DNA of 64,000 nucleotides from Fen-1245 sp963835535 (GCA_963835535.1 CAWIFL010000004.1:496001-560000); one strand, 5' to 3'. Counted from the first letter of the stretch, positions 7,763 to 16,095 are shown. Made by a program: numbers and translations. Notes: generated by a model from the letters alone, not told the origin.

Positions 7763-9022
7763 ATGAGCGTCAACGACTGGCTGGCCGACCGCCTCGCGTT
7801 CGACAAGTTCCGGGTGAAGTACCTCGGGAAGCCGTTCCCGGTGCATTCGACGTTCTTCCTCGGTGAGATCGCCCTCTTCTGCTTCGCGGTGCTGGTGGCC
7901 ACGGGGCTCTACCTGGCGCTGTTCTACGAGCCGTCGGCGCTCAACATCGCCGGCGGCGGCGCGATGCCGGCGGCCTACGCGAGCGTGCTGGCCATCGACA
8001 GCCATCCGTTCGGCGCGCTGATCCGGCGGATCCACCACTGGGCGGCGCACCTGATGATCGCGTCGGTGCTCCTGCACCTGCTGCGCGTCTACTTCACGGC
8101 GTCCTACCGCCGGCCCCGCGAGGTCAATTGGATCGTGGGGCTGGGCCTGCTCGGCGCGACGATCGCCGCGTCGTTCGCGGGCTACTTGCTGCCGTACGAC
8201 CAGTTCTCCGTCACGGCCACCGCCATCGGGTACGGGATCGCGCGGTCGGTGCCGTGGGTCGGGCCCACCGTCGCCGATTTTGCGTTCGCGGGGCAGTTCC
8301 CGTCGGCCGCGACGGTGCCGCGGTTCTTCGCGTACCACGTGATGTGGGCGCCGCTGGTCCTGGGCGCGCTGCTGGGCCTGCACCTGCTGGTCGTGCTCAA
8401 GCAGAAGCACACCGAGCTGCGGGCCCCGGGTGAGAAGCCCGATCCCGCCGAGGGGCGCTGGGTCCACGGCATCCCGCTCTGGCCCGAGCAGGCCGCGCTG
8501 ATGGGCGTGCTCTTCCTCATCCTCGTGGCGGTCCTGGCGCTGCTCGCCGCGTTCCTGCCGGTGCACCCATCGGCCCTGTACGGGCCGCCGTCGCCGACGA
8601 CGCCGGACGTGAAGCCGGACTGGTACTTGCTCTGGGTCTACGGGGCGCTCCGGCTCATCCCCGGCACGCTCCATTTCCGGTTCCTCGGCGCGACGATCGG
8701 CTCGGAGGCGATCGGCGCGATGCTGGTGCCCGGCATCCTGACGCTGATCATCCTGCTCGTGCCGTGGCTCGATCGCGCGCCGTCGTCGGCCTACTACGCC
8801 GAGCGCCCGACGGCCGCGCCCGGCCGGCTGGCCCTGGGGCTCGCGGTCCTCACCCTGTTCCTGGCGCTGTCGGTGGCCGGCTTCGGGGCCGAGCTGGGGC
8901 TGAGCGTGCCGGTGCTGTGGGCCATCACGATCCTGGCGCCGCTCGGCGTGGGGTGGCTCACGCATCTGTTCGTCGGCCGCCGCCAGGCGGAGACGACGGT
9001 GCTGAAGGCGCCCGGCCGCTAG
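7763..9022 (+). CDS. Cytochrome b (b6/subunit IV fused) of a bc-type complex
   Basis: A 419-aa polytopic protein that carries both the b6-like N-terminal part and the subunit IV-like C-terminal part. Helix B has the heme-ligand His residues in 'RRIHHWAAHLMIASVLLHLL', and 'AGYLLPYDQFS' is the cd/Qo region. Helix D has 'AYHVMWAPLVLGALLGLHLL', with His residues spaced by 14, the b6/Gram-positive spacing. The Qo loop motif is PDWY instead of the usual PEWY. The role is quinol oxidation and charge separation in the cytoplasmic membrane. No cytochrome c1 or f gene follows. The gene ends in front of a strong bidirectional hairpin. Confidence 0.93.
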   Translation: MSVNDWLADRLAFDKFRVKYLGKPFPVHSTFFLGEIALFCFAVLVATGLYLALFYEPSALNIAGGGAMPAAYASVLAIDSHPFGALIRRIHHWAAHLMIASVLLHLLRVYFTASYRRPREVNWIVGLGLLGATIAASFAGYLLPYDQFSVTATAIGYGIARSVPWVGPTVADFAFAGQFPSAATVPRFFAYHVMWAPLVLGALLGLHLLVVLKQKHTELRAPGEKPDPAEGRWVHGIPLWPEQAALMGVLFLILVAVLALLAAFLPVHPSALYGPPSPTTPDVKPDWYLLWVYGALRLIPGTLHFRFLGATIGSEAIGAMLVPGILTLIILLVPWLDRAPSSAYYAERPTAAPGRLALGLAVLTLFLALSVAGFGAELGLSVPVLWAITILAPLGVGWLTHLFVGRRQAETTVLKAPGR

Positions 9023-9045
9023 GACGGCACGGGGGCCGGATGCGG

Positions 9046-9073
9046 AGGGGCCAGCCGGCAGCGGCTGGCCCCT
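9046..9073. terminator. Bidirectional terminator
   Basis: A perfect 12-bp stem AGGGGCCAGCCG / CGGCTGGCCCCT with loop GCAG sits between the converging cytochrome b (+) and 16-heme cytochrome (-) genes. T tracts are short on both sides. Confidence 0.65.
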
Positions 9074-9109
9074 CGTGCCTTCAGGCGCCCGATGGGTCCT
9101 GGCGCTTCC

Positions 9110-10552
9110 TCACTGCGTCGGGATCCCCGTCGTGTGGCAGATCAGGCACATCGCCTTGTTCTTGCCCGCCACGCTCGGGTCGAAGTGGCTCCCGTGCGGG
9201 TTGATCTGCCAGCCGCTCGTCGCCGAGTGGCAGGTGAGGCAGAAGTTCTGCGCGTGGCAGCTGGCGCAGGTCTCGATGGACCGGCGCGCGACGCCGCCGT
9301 GCCCGAACAGCCAGCCCGGCTGCGCATCGTGGAACTTGGCCGAAGGCGCCCGGGTGTCGGCGCGGCCGAGGTTCCGGTGGCAGTCGCGGCAGAAGACCTG
9401 GGTGTTGTGGCAGGAGGCGCACTCCTCCTCCCGCGCGAACGCCTGCTGCGCGTGCCGCGCCACGAAGTTCGGGCCGTGGAAGCCCGGCGCCTTCGCGGCG
9501 TCGTGGCAGCTGGCGCAGTACGCTAAAGTGTGGCAACGGTTGCACGTGACGTCGCCGCCGGCCGCGGTCACGCGGTGGCGCAGCAGCTGGTCGGGGAGAT
9601 GGTCCGCCGGACGCAGGCCGGCGAGGTCCACGCCGTAGGCGGCGCCGGCGGCGCGCCTGGGCAGCAGCCGGACCGGCGGGACGCGCTCCTCGAGCCGGTG
9701 ACAGCCGTAGCAGGACTCCTGGGCGTGGCAGTTCGCGCACTCCGCGACGCTGGAGCGCGCCACCTGCCCGTGCTTCTGGTCCCAGTCGCCCGCGAGGTGC
9801 GACGGAGGCCGCGGATAGGTGCGACGGACGCCGGTCATGAGCGAGGCGACCCGTGCGTCGGCGGCGAGGCTGTCGATGGCGGGCACCGACGCCGCGTTCA
9901 CGTGACAGGACGCGCAGAAGTTCTGCGCGTGACAGACCGCGCAGGTGCCACCGAGCGCGGCCTGCCTGTGGTTCAGCACCCAGGTGGAGTCGTGGCTCGG
10001 GGGCTTCGGGAAGGCGGCGATCTCCGCCGCCGTGAGCCCCGTGGCCTCGTGCAGCGTGACGTGACAGGGCTGGCACTGCTGCTGCGCAAGGTGGCTGGGC
10101 GCGCCGTCGCCGTGGCAGGAGACGCACCGCTCCGGATTCGCGCGGCCGACGTCCATGAACGGCAGCGAGTCGGCGCGCGCGTGGCAGCGCTGGCACGCGG
10201 TCTCGGCGCCGCCTTCCATTCCCACGAACATCGCGACGTGCGGCGTGTGGTCGAGCGCGAGATTGGTCGCGCGCCGCGGACGCGGCTGCCAGTCCACGCG
10301 GCGGACCATGTCGCCGTTGTGGCACCCGGCGCACAGCTCGGGTGAGGGCATCATGGTGGCGGTGTCGCCGGTCGCGATGCCCGCGTGGCACGCGTCGCAG
10401 GTGGTGAAGAGCTTCTCGTGCCGCGCGTGCGGGAAGGTGTCCATGACGGCCGGCCGGTGGACCGCCGCGCGCCGCGGTGCGTGGGCCGGCGTCCACGCGC
10501 CCGCCAGCACGGCGGAGAGCGCGAAGGCGCCGGAGAGGAGGCGCGGGTTCAT
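9110..10552 (-). CDS. 16-heme periplasmic cytochrome c
   Basis: A 480-aa protein with a cleavable signal peptide ('MNPRLLSGAFALSAVLAG') and sixteen CxxCH sites counted by eye, from CDACH near residue 53 to CLICH near 472. Several hemes come in close pairs (CAVCHAQNFCASCH, CANCHAQESCYGCH, CASCHNTQVFCRDCH, CASCHAQNFCLTCH), a repeating module of about 10-residue spacing that suggests internal duplication. It has no lipobox and no membrane anchor. The ATG overlaps the stop of the outer-membrane barrel gene (ATGA). The pairing with a barrel resembles the MtrA/MtrB logic, where a multiheme wire is threaded through a porin. It could be that wire or the periplasmic relay (inference). Confidence 0.9.
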   Translation of the reverse strand: MNPRLLSGAFALSAVLAGAWTPAHAPRRAAVHRPAVMDTFPHARHEKLFTTCDACHAGIATGDTATMMPSPELCAGCHNGDMVRRVDWQPRPRRATNLALDHTPHVAMFVGMEGGAETACQRCHARADSLPFMDVGRANPERCVSCHGDGAPSHLAQQQCQPCHVTLHEATGLTAAEIAAFPKPPSHDSTWVLNHRQAALGGTCAVCHAQNFCASCHVNAASVPAIDSLAADARVASLMTGVRRTYPRPPSHLAGDWDQKHGQVARSSVAECANCHAQESCYGCHRLEERVPPVRLLPRRAAGAAYGVDLAGLRPADHLPDQLLRHRVTAAGGDVTCNRCHTLAYCASCHDAAKAPGFHGPNFVARHAQQAFAREEECASCHNTQVFCRDCHRNLGRADTRAPSAKFHDAQPGWLFGHGGVARRSIETCASCHAQNFCLTCHSATSGWQINPHGSHFDPSVAGKNKAMCLICHTTGIPTQ

Positions 10553-11949
10553 CGGTAGCCTCCCCCCGCCGTGCGATCGGCGTCGGCGCCCATCGACCAG
10601 TCGAAGGTCAGTGACGCCCGGGTCTGGTTCCAGTCCACGCCCGTCGTGCCCTTGAGCTGGCGCTGGAAGTAGCGCGTCACGTTGACGCTCAGGCCGAGGC
10701 GGCGGCCCAGCGGCGTGCGGACCTCACCGCCGACGCCGAACACCGTGCCGCCGGTGACGCGCACCATGTCGGTCTGCTGGAAAGCGGTGCCCGTGAGCCC
10801 CGCGCGCCATCCGTCCTGCGGCGCCCAGGCCACGCTCAGATCGCCGCCGCTCTGGTCCCCGCCGTAGCCCAGCTCGAGGTGGTAATCCCCGTCCAGCGCG
10901 ATGGGGCCGCGCCGTGCGTGTGCACCCAGCGTCAGCTCCTTCTGGTCGTCCGGGACGTCCACCAGGAACGGCGAGCCCGCGGAGAGCGGCTGCCACTTGC
11001 GATAGGTGAAGGCGCCGGAGAACGAGAGGTCCGAGGCCGCCGCCACCTGCAGCGACCCGGTGTACCCGTTGTTCGACTCGGGCACGAAGGCGCCCCAGAT
11101 CGTCGTGAGGTCGAGCGTCGGCCGGTACCGGAACGCCTCCAGCGAGACGAAGGTGCTCCGCGACAGCCGCACCCCCGCGCTGACGCTCGCCTTCCCGATC
11201 CACTGCTCGGCCAGGTCCGCGTCCGCCGAGCCCGACAGCGTGAGGAACGAGCCGATGCCGACCCGTCCGTCCACGGCGGCGCGCTCCGAGACCAGGCCGC
11301 TCCAGTCGCTGAGGATCTCGCGCTGGTAGATCGCTGAGAACGACGCGCGGGGGAACGGCGTGGCCGACAGCACCGCTCCGGCCAGGATCGTGCCCTGGTC
11401 GGGGCGGAGCGGATCCAGGGAGAGGAGCGCCGGGCTGTCGTACGGCTGCAGCGTCGCACGGGCCAGCCCGCGCCCGCCGTAGCCCTCGATGCGCACGGCG
11501 GACACCGGCTGCCATCCCGCGGTGAGGCCGTCGAACGCGTACCACCCGAGGGCCGAGGAGCGCTGCTGGCGCCCGAGGCGCAGCCGCCATGTCTGGCGCT
11601 GCAGCTCCAGGTACGCGGCCAGCACGTCAAAATGGTCGCCGTAGCGCGGCCAGACCAGCTCGGAGCCGAGCGCGGCGCGGCCGCGCATCAGCGCGTAGCC
11701 CCGCAGGCCGTCGACCCCGAGTCCCCAGGCCGAGAGCTCGACGTCCTGCGTCACGGGGGCGGCGTAGGCCACCGGGAGCGCCTCGTAAACGCCCGAGGCG
11801 CTGTCGTACGCGATGGGCCGCAGCTGGACGTACTCCGCCGTCGTGGTCCAGTGCAGGCGGAACGCCTGGGCGTGGAGCGGGCTTGGGGCCGCGGTCATCG
11901 CGGCCAGCGCCAGCAGTGCGGCGCCCGTGCTTCTCGTGGCGCGCATCAT
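10549..11949 (-). CDS. Outer-membrane beta-barrel (porin of a cytochrome conduit)
   Basis: A 466-aa protein with a signal peptide ('MMRATRSTGAALLALAAM' to PLHAQ). The rest is alternating hydrophobic/polar strands ending in a terminal aromatic strand 'TRASLTFDWSM', typical of an outer-membrane barrel, and it has no heme motif. It is shorter than MtrB (about 700 aa) but long enough for a barrel of roughly 20 strands. Both ends overlap heme genes by 4 nt (20-heme upstream, 16-heme downstream), so the three are coupled. A barrel embedded between multiheme cytochromes is the hallmark of porin-cytochrome conduits. Sequence-level homology to MtrB could not be tested here. Confidence 0.82.
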   Translation of the reverse strand: MMRATRSTGAALLALAAMTAAPSPLHAQAFRLHWTTTAEYVQLRPIAYDSASGVYEALPVAYAAPVTQDVELSAWGLGVDGLRGYALMRGRAALGSELVWPRYGDHFDVLAAYLELQRQTWRLRLGRQQRSSALGWYAFDGLTAGWQPVSAVRIEGYGGRGLARATLQPYDSPALLSLDPLRPDQGTILAGAVLSATPFPRASFSAIYQREILSDWSGLVSERAAVDGRVGIGSFLTLSGSADADLAEQWIGKASVSAGVRLSRSTFVSLEAFRYRPTLDLTTIWGAFVPESNNGYTGSLQVAAASDLSFSGAFTYRKWQPLSAGSPFLVDVPDDQKELTLGAHARRGPIALDGDYHLELGYGGDQSGGDLSVAWAPQDGWRAGLTGTAFQQTDMVRVTGGTVFGVGGEVRTPLGRRLGLSVNVTRYFQRQLKGTTGVDWNQTRASLTFDWSMGADADRTAGGGYR

Positions 11950-13616
11950 CGAGTCCCCCGCGCCAGCACCTGGTGGCATTGCTCGCACACCTGGCCGGGC
12001 GCATGGCGGGTCTGGGTCGTATGGCACATGAGGCACATCTCCCGCGTGGCGGGGAGATTGGCGGCGCGGGCGCCGTGGCAGGACGCGCTCGCGCAGTTCA
12101 GGTGATCCGAGGGCTTGTGAACCGCGATCGGGTTCGCCCCGGCGTGACAGGCGACGCAGTTCGCGTCCGGCCGATGGTGATTGGCATGGCAAGCGGCGCA
12201 CGCGGCACCCTCGGGCGCCCGGGACACCGGATTCGTATGGCACCGTACGCACGCCACCGACTGGTGCCGCTGGTGGTCGAACGGCAGGCGGCGCGTCACG
12301 GTCGCGTGCTGCGCGGTGAGCGTGTACGTCTGCTGCGTCTGCAGCGTGGCCGACGGGAAGGTCGCGCCCCGGTGGCAGGTCGCACACTGCTCGCGACCCG
12401 CACCGGTGTGGTGGCAGCGCGCGCAGTCGGCCGCGGACTTGACCAGCAGCTCGCCGTGGCGCACGCGGCTGGAGTGGCAGCTCACGCAGGTCTCGGTGCG
12501 ATGGTCGCCGTGGGAGAAGTGCAGCGTTGGAGCGCCGGCACTGCGTGGCCCCTGCGCCTGCGGGGCGGACGCGTCCGAGGCGGCTGCCGAGGCGAAGTCG
12601 GCAACGGCGGTCGCCGCGACCAGGCTCGATCGCGACGGCGCCGCCGTCGGCGCCAGCGCGGCTTGGCGGCCGCGCGTGGGCGCCTGCCGGGGGATGTCGG
12701 CGTGACACCGCACGCAGTTCTTCCCGTTCACGGCCCAGCTGTGCGGCTCGTGGCAGGTGGTGCACCGCTCGGGGTGCGGCACGCCGATGTGGAAGCTGAC
12801 CTGCCGCCAGGTGGCGTGGCACCCGGCGTTCGTGCACGTCACGTCCTGCGGCTTGGTCTGCGTGTGCGGATTGTGGCAGTCCCCGCACACGCCGCCGTGC
12901 GGGTCGTGCGCGATGTCGAGGCCCTTGATCTGGGTCTGCATCGCGTGGCAGGAGAGGCACTGCAGCGCGCGCGGCGTCAGGGGCTTGCCCAGGGAGTCCA
13001 CCGCCAGGCCGGGCGCCGACGCGAGGAAGTTGTGGCAGGTCGTGCAGTGCAGCTCGGTGAGCTGCCCCATCTTCCCGAGCCGGATCGTGTTGGCGTCGTG
13101 GCACCCCTTCTGGAGGCAGGTGCGGTCCACCGGCGCGAATTCGTGGAGCGAAACGCCGTGACATTCCACGCACCGCATCCCCGCCAGTCTCGGGTCGTTC
13201 GACTCGAGGTGGATCCGGTGCCCGGCGGTGGCCGCGATGATCTTCCACCGCGTCGAATCGCCCCTGATGTGGCAGCGGGCGCAGACCTCGTTGGGAACCC
13301 GCGCGTGACGGCCGATCGCGCTCGGGCGCTCGACCACCGTGAGCCAGAGCTGGTGCAGCTGCTCGGGGAGGCGCCCCTCGTGACAGTTGTGGCACTCCAG
13401 CGTGGAATGCACGCTCCGGCTGAAGCGCTGGAAGGGGTCCTGCATCAGGTGGCACGTCGTGCAGAACCGGTTGTCGTGCTGCATGTAGTGCCATTGGCGG
13501 TACCCGGCCACCGACGCGACCACCAGGACCAGCGAGACGCCGGCCAGCGCCGCGATGCGCCACTTCGGCGCCAGCCGCCCCCACCGTCCCAGGACCCACT
13601 CGTAGTAGCGCGTCAT
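11946..13616 (-). CDS. 20-heme NapC/NrfH-anchored cytochrome c
   Basis: A 556-aa protein. One N-terminal membrane helix (about residues 19-42) precedes a NapC/NrfH-like start, 'NRFCTTCHLMQDPFQRF' and 'ECHNCHEG', which in that family receives electrons from menaquinol. In all I count 17 CxxCH and three CX4CH sites (CLQKGCH, CTNAGCH, CASASCH). A heme-free Ala/Ser/Pro-rich linker lies at about 320-370 and splits the protein into an 11-heme N-terminal and a 9-heme C-terminal half. NapC/NrfH proteins normally have four or five hemes, so this looks like a quinol dehydrogenase fused to a long periplasmic wire. The stop overlaps the barrel start. Confidence 0.9.
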   Translation of the reverse strand: MTRYYEWVLGRWGRLAPKWRIAALAGVSLVLVVASVAGYRQWHYMQHDNRFCTTCHLMQDPFQRFSRSVHSTLECHNCHEGRLPEQLHQLWLTVVERPSAIGRHARVPNEVCARCHIRGDSTRWKIIAATAGHRIHLESNDPRLAGMRCVECHGVSLHEFAPVDRTCLQKGCHDANTIRLGKMGQLTELHCTTCHNFLASAPGLAVDSLGKPLTPRALQCLSCHAMQTQIKGLDIAHDPHGGVCGDCHNPHTQTKPQDVTCTNAGCHATWRQVSFHIGVPHPERCTTCHEPHSWAVNGKNCVRCHADIPRQAPTRGRQAALAPTAAPSRSSLVAATAVADFASAAASDASAPQAQGPRSAGAPTLHFSHGDHRTETCVSCHSSRVRHGELLVKSAADCARCHHTGAGREQCATCHRGATFPSATLQTQQTYTLTAQHATVTRRLPFDHQRHQSVACVRCHTNPVSRAPEGAACAACHANHHRPDANCVACHAGANPIAVHKPSDHLNCASASCHGARAANLPATREMCLMCHTTQTRHAPGQVCEQCHQVLARGTR

Positions 13617-13654
13617 GCCCGTCTAAGCTTTCACTCATTCGTCCCAAACGTGAA

Positions 13655-13684
13655 GCGGGTCGGTCCCCGAGAGGACCGACCCGC
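13655..13684 (-). terminator. Terminator after the lipoprotein cytochrome
   Basis: A 12-bp perfect stem (GCGGGTCGGTCC / GGACCGACCCGC, 6-nt loop) lies between the lipoprotein cytochrome (ends 13756) and the 20-heme gene (starts 13616), both read leftward. On the - strand it is followed by TTCACGTTTGG. It may make the two genes separate or partly uncoupled transcripts. Confidence 0.55.
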
Positions 13685-13755
13685 CTTATTCCCATTCGGC
13701 CGGGCGTCAAGCGCCGTCGGAAACGACGCCGGTCCCTACACGCCCGCGATGTGCG

Positions 13756-15225
13756 TCAGCGCTGCCCCAGCCGCTGAGCGATCTGCTCCAGCCGCGCCGC
13801 CTGTGCCGGCGGCACCGTGAGTGCGTACTGCGTCTTCACCGCATTGATCGTGGCGATCATCAGGGCGCGCAGGTACGGCGGGTTATGGACGCCATTCGAG
13901 CGATCGCTGCTGATCAACTGCACGTTGAAGAGCGCGCCCATGGCCACCGTGATCGTGGTGGTGTTCTTTAACTCCGTCGCCGGCACCTTCGTCAGCAGAC
14001 CCGTGTCGCCTGCGTCGACCTTGCCGTCTCCGTTGACGTCCACCCACAGGACGCTGGCCAGGTAGCTCATCTCCGAGCTGAGGGACTCGAAGTACGACTG
14101 GGCGACGGCCGGCGACGAGTGACAGCCGCCGGTCGCGCACGCCGCGAAGCTGCGCTGGGAGTCGCCGCACGAATTCGTCGAATCGATCCCCGCCGTGTCC
14201 ACGCACGGGATCGCGTAGAAGCCGTGCCCCGTGTAGTTCCACGCGAGCTTCCCGGCGCCGTTGTTCACGGCCAGCGTGGCCACGTGGCAGCCCGCGCACA
14301 GGAGAGGGTTGGCCGCAGGATTCGAGTGCGTCGTCATGCTGGTCGTGTCCCACGTGAACCCTGCCGGCTGCCAGCCGGAGGTGCCCAGGAACGTCGGTCC
14401 CTGCGGCGAGTGCGGGCCGCGGGTGTTGCTCAGGCTCGGCGTCGCATTTCGCTGGTGGCACCGGATGCAGAGGTTCGTTGTGTCGCGGACCGTGATGGGC
14501 TCGCGCAGCTCGTGGGTGTTGGTGGTGCCGTGCGGCGCGTGGCAGGTCGTGCAGCCGAGCTGCATGGCAGTCGTGCCGTTCGCCTCGACGTAGACGTTGC
14601 TCGCGCCGAACCGCGTCCCCGCGGTCTTGCCCTCGTGGCACTGCAGGCACGTGCCGCCGCTCGAGATGGCAGGCGCTTCGAGAATGCGGTGGGCCCCACT
14701 CGACCAATCCTCGTAGAACGGGTTGTGCGAGCCGCTATGGCACTCGCCGCAGCCCACACCCTTGGTCGAGTCGTACGAGGTGAAGTAGGGGATCGGCTGC
14801 GTCTCGGTCGCGTCGGGCGTCGCCACGTGCGCGGCGCCGGGACCGTGGCACGACTCGCACTGGACGCTGGTAAAGTACGCCTTCCCGCTCTGGGTCGCGG
14901 CGAAGTACCCGGCGGAATCCTGCGCGATGTTGGTGAGGCCGCTCGTCGAGTGGCACTTGTAGCAGGACGGGCCTGCGCTCCCGCTGGCCTCGAGGTCCTT
15001 CCACGCGTTGGCGTGGCCCGTCTGCGCCCAGGTCTGCTGCTTCAGGACGTGGCAGTTCCCGCAGGTCGTCTGCTGCGTCGCCGGATCGCTGTAGCCGACG
15101 AACGACAGGCTCTTCGCGGGCGCGGTGCCGCCGGCCGGGCTGGTGTTGTCCTTGACGCACGCACTGACGGCCAGCGCGACCGTCATCCCGGCGAGAAGAT
15201 GCCGAACCTGGATCAGGTGTTTCAT
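13756..15225 (-). CDS. 9-heme lipoprotein cytochrome c with EF-hand
   Basis: A 489-aa protein with a lipoprotein signal: the lipobox LAVSAC puts the lipidated Cys at about residue 23. It has eight CxxCH sites (CGNCH, CYKCH, CESCH, CGECH, CLQCH, CTTCH, CIRCH, CAGCH) and one CX4CH (CATGGCH near 367). The region 'GCGECHSGSHNPFYEDWSSGAHR' resembles the tetraheme cytochrome c554 fold. A calcium-loop sequence, DVNGDGKVDAGD, near 395 matches the EF-hand/dockerin pattern, and the C-terminal 100 residues are heme-free. As an outer-membrane lipoprotein it could be the terminal reductase/oxidase of the porin-cytochrome conduit, similar in place to MtrC or OmcA (inference from order and lipobox). Confidence 0.88.
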   Translation of the reverse strand: MKHLIQVRHLLAGMTVALAVSACVKDNTSPAGGTAPAKSLSFVGYSDPATQQTTCGNCHVLKQQTWAQTGHANAWKDLEASGSAGPSCYKCHSTSGLTNIAQDSAGYFAATQSGKAYFTSVQCESCHGPGAAHVATPDATETQPIPYFTSYDSTKGVGCGECHSGSHNPFYEDWSSGAHRILEAPAISSGGTCLQCHEGKTAGTRFGASNVYVEANGTTAMQLGCTTCHAPHGTTNTHELREPITVRDTTNLCIRCHQRNATPSLSNTRGPHSPQGPTFLGTSGWQPAGFTWDTTSMTTHSNPAANPLLCAGCHVATLAVNNGAGKLAWNYTGHGFYAIPCVDTAGIDSTNSCGDSQRSFAACATGGCHSSPAVAQSYFESLSSEMSYLASVLWVDVNGDGKVDAGDTGLLTKVPATELKNTTTITVAMGALFNVQLISSDRSNGVHNPPYLRALMIATINAVKTQYALTVPPAQAARLEQIAQRLGQR

Positions 15226-15514
15226 AGAGACCTCTCGCGCTTCCGTAGTTCAGTGCCCGTGTCAGTCAGGCCGAGCCATAGGTAGTCATACGGACGAAGA
15301 GCAGAGGCCATGCCAGTCCAACGTCGCCAATAAGTCGTTGTTGCACAATGTGTTAGTAGCCATTGCGCAGTGACTTGGCGTGAAGTCGCATCTCTTGTGT
15401 CCGAATTCACAAAGTCCCATTGGACAGATTGCGACAGGTAGTCGGTGGGGTGGCAGGCACAGCCCCCTGTGGCGGGTGTATCTTCTCGGCCTCCAACTCG
15501 ATCGGAGTCTCACG
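15226..15514. other. Divergent gap, lipoprotein cytochrome / Spy-like gene
   Basis: This 289-nt gap has a lower GC content than its surroundings. A GTTGTTGCACAATGTGTTAG stretch near 15337-15356 includes a small TTGT/ACAA dyad. A GTATCTT sequence near 15478-15484 could be the -10 of the + strand gene. No clean full promoter or riboswitch was recognised. Confidence 0.35.
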
Positions 15515-16042
15515 ATGATGCGGACCATGTCGGTGCTCGTGGCGGCGACTGCGCTGGTGGCGCTGCCGCTGGCCGCGCAGCAGCAGGGCGGGATGATGGG
15601 TGGTGGGCAGATGCAGATGGCGGGCACGGGCATCGGTATGATGGACTCGATGATGGCGCCCATGATGCACAGCATGGCGACGGCGCCGGAGCGGCTGCTG
15701 CTCCGGAAGGCGGCACTGCACCTGACGGCCGATCAGGTGTCGCAGCTGACGGCGCTCAGGGACGCGGCGCGGCCGGTGCGCGACTCGGCGGCGCAGCAGG
15801 CGATGATGCATCTGAGGGAGATGGACGAGGTGATGCACGTGCCGGCGCCGGACACGGCGGCGGTGCGGCAGCACTTCGAGGCGGCGCTCCAGTACATGGG
15901 CCAGGCGCACATGGCCATGCTCGATGCGGCCGCGCAGGCGCGCGCCGTGCTCACGGACGATCAGCGCAATCAGGTGGACGCTGCGGCGACGATGCGCCGG
16001 CGGCCGATGACCCGGCGCGGCGGCGCCATGCGTCACCCCTAA
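15515..16042 (+). CDS. Met-rich periplasmic Spy/CpxP-like protein
   Basis: A 175-aa exported protein. A signal peptide ('MMRTMSVLVAATALVALPLAAQ') is followed by a strikingly Met/Gly/Gln-rich segment (residues 24-55, with repeated MM, MQM and MMAPMMH). The helical region after it contains 'LTADQVSQLTALRD', which fits the LTxxQ helical motif of Spy/CpxP-type periplasmic chaperones. Two further Met/His clusters follow ('MMHLREMDEVMH', 'MGQAHMAML'). Met/His-rich proteins of this kind often bind Cu(I) or protect against metal stress; that is inference. GGAG lies eight bases before the ATG. It is divergent from the lipoprotein cytochrome and closed by a strong terminator, so it is a single-gene unit. 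Confidence 0.72.
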   Translation: MMRTMSVLVAATALVALPLAAQQQGGMMGGGQMQMAGTGIGMMDSMMAPMMHSMATAPERLLLRKAALHLTADQVSQLTALRDAARPVRDSAAQQAMMHLREMDEVMHVPAPDTAAVRQHFEAALQYMGQAHMAMLDAAAQARAVLTDDQRNQVDAAATMRRRPMTRRGGAMRHP

Positions 16043-16067
16043 CGGCCTACGCCGGCACCGGATGCGA

Positions 16068-16095
16068 AAGCCCGCGCCGCAGGCGGCGCGGGCTT
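16068..16095 (+). terminator. Intrinsic terminator
   Basis: A 12-13-bp stem AAGCCCGCGCCGC / GCGGCGCGGGCTT with a tight loop is followed by CGTGTTTG on the + strand. It lies between converging genes (Spy-like + and GATase -) and may serve both. Confidence 0.65.
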
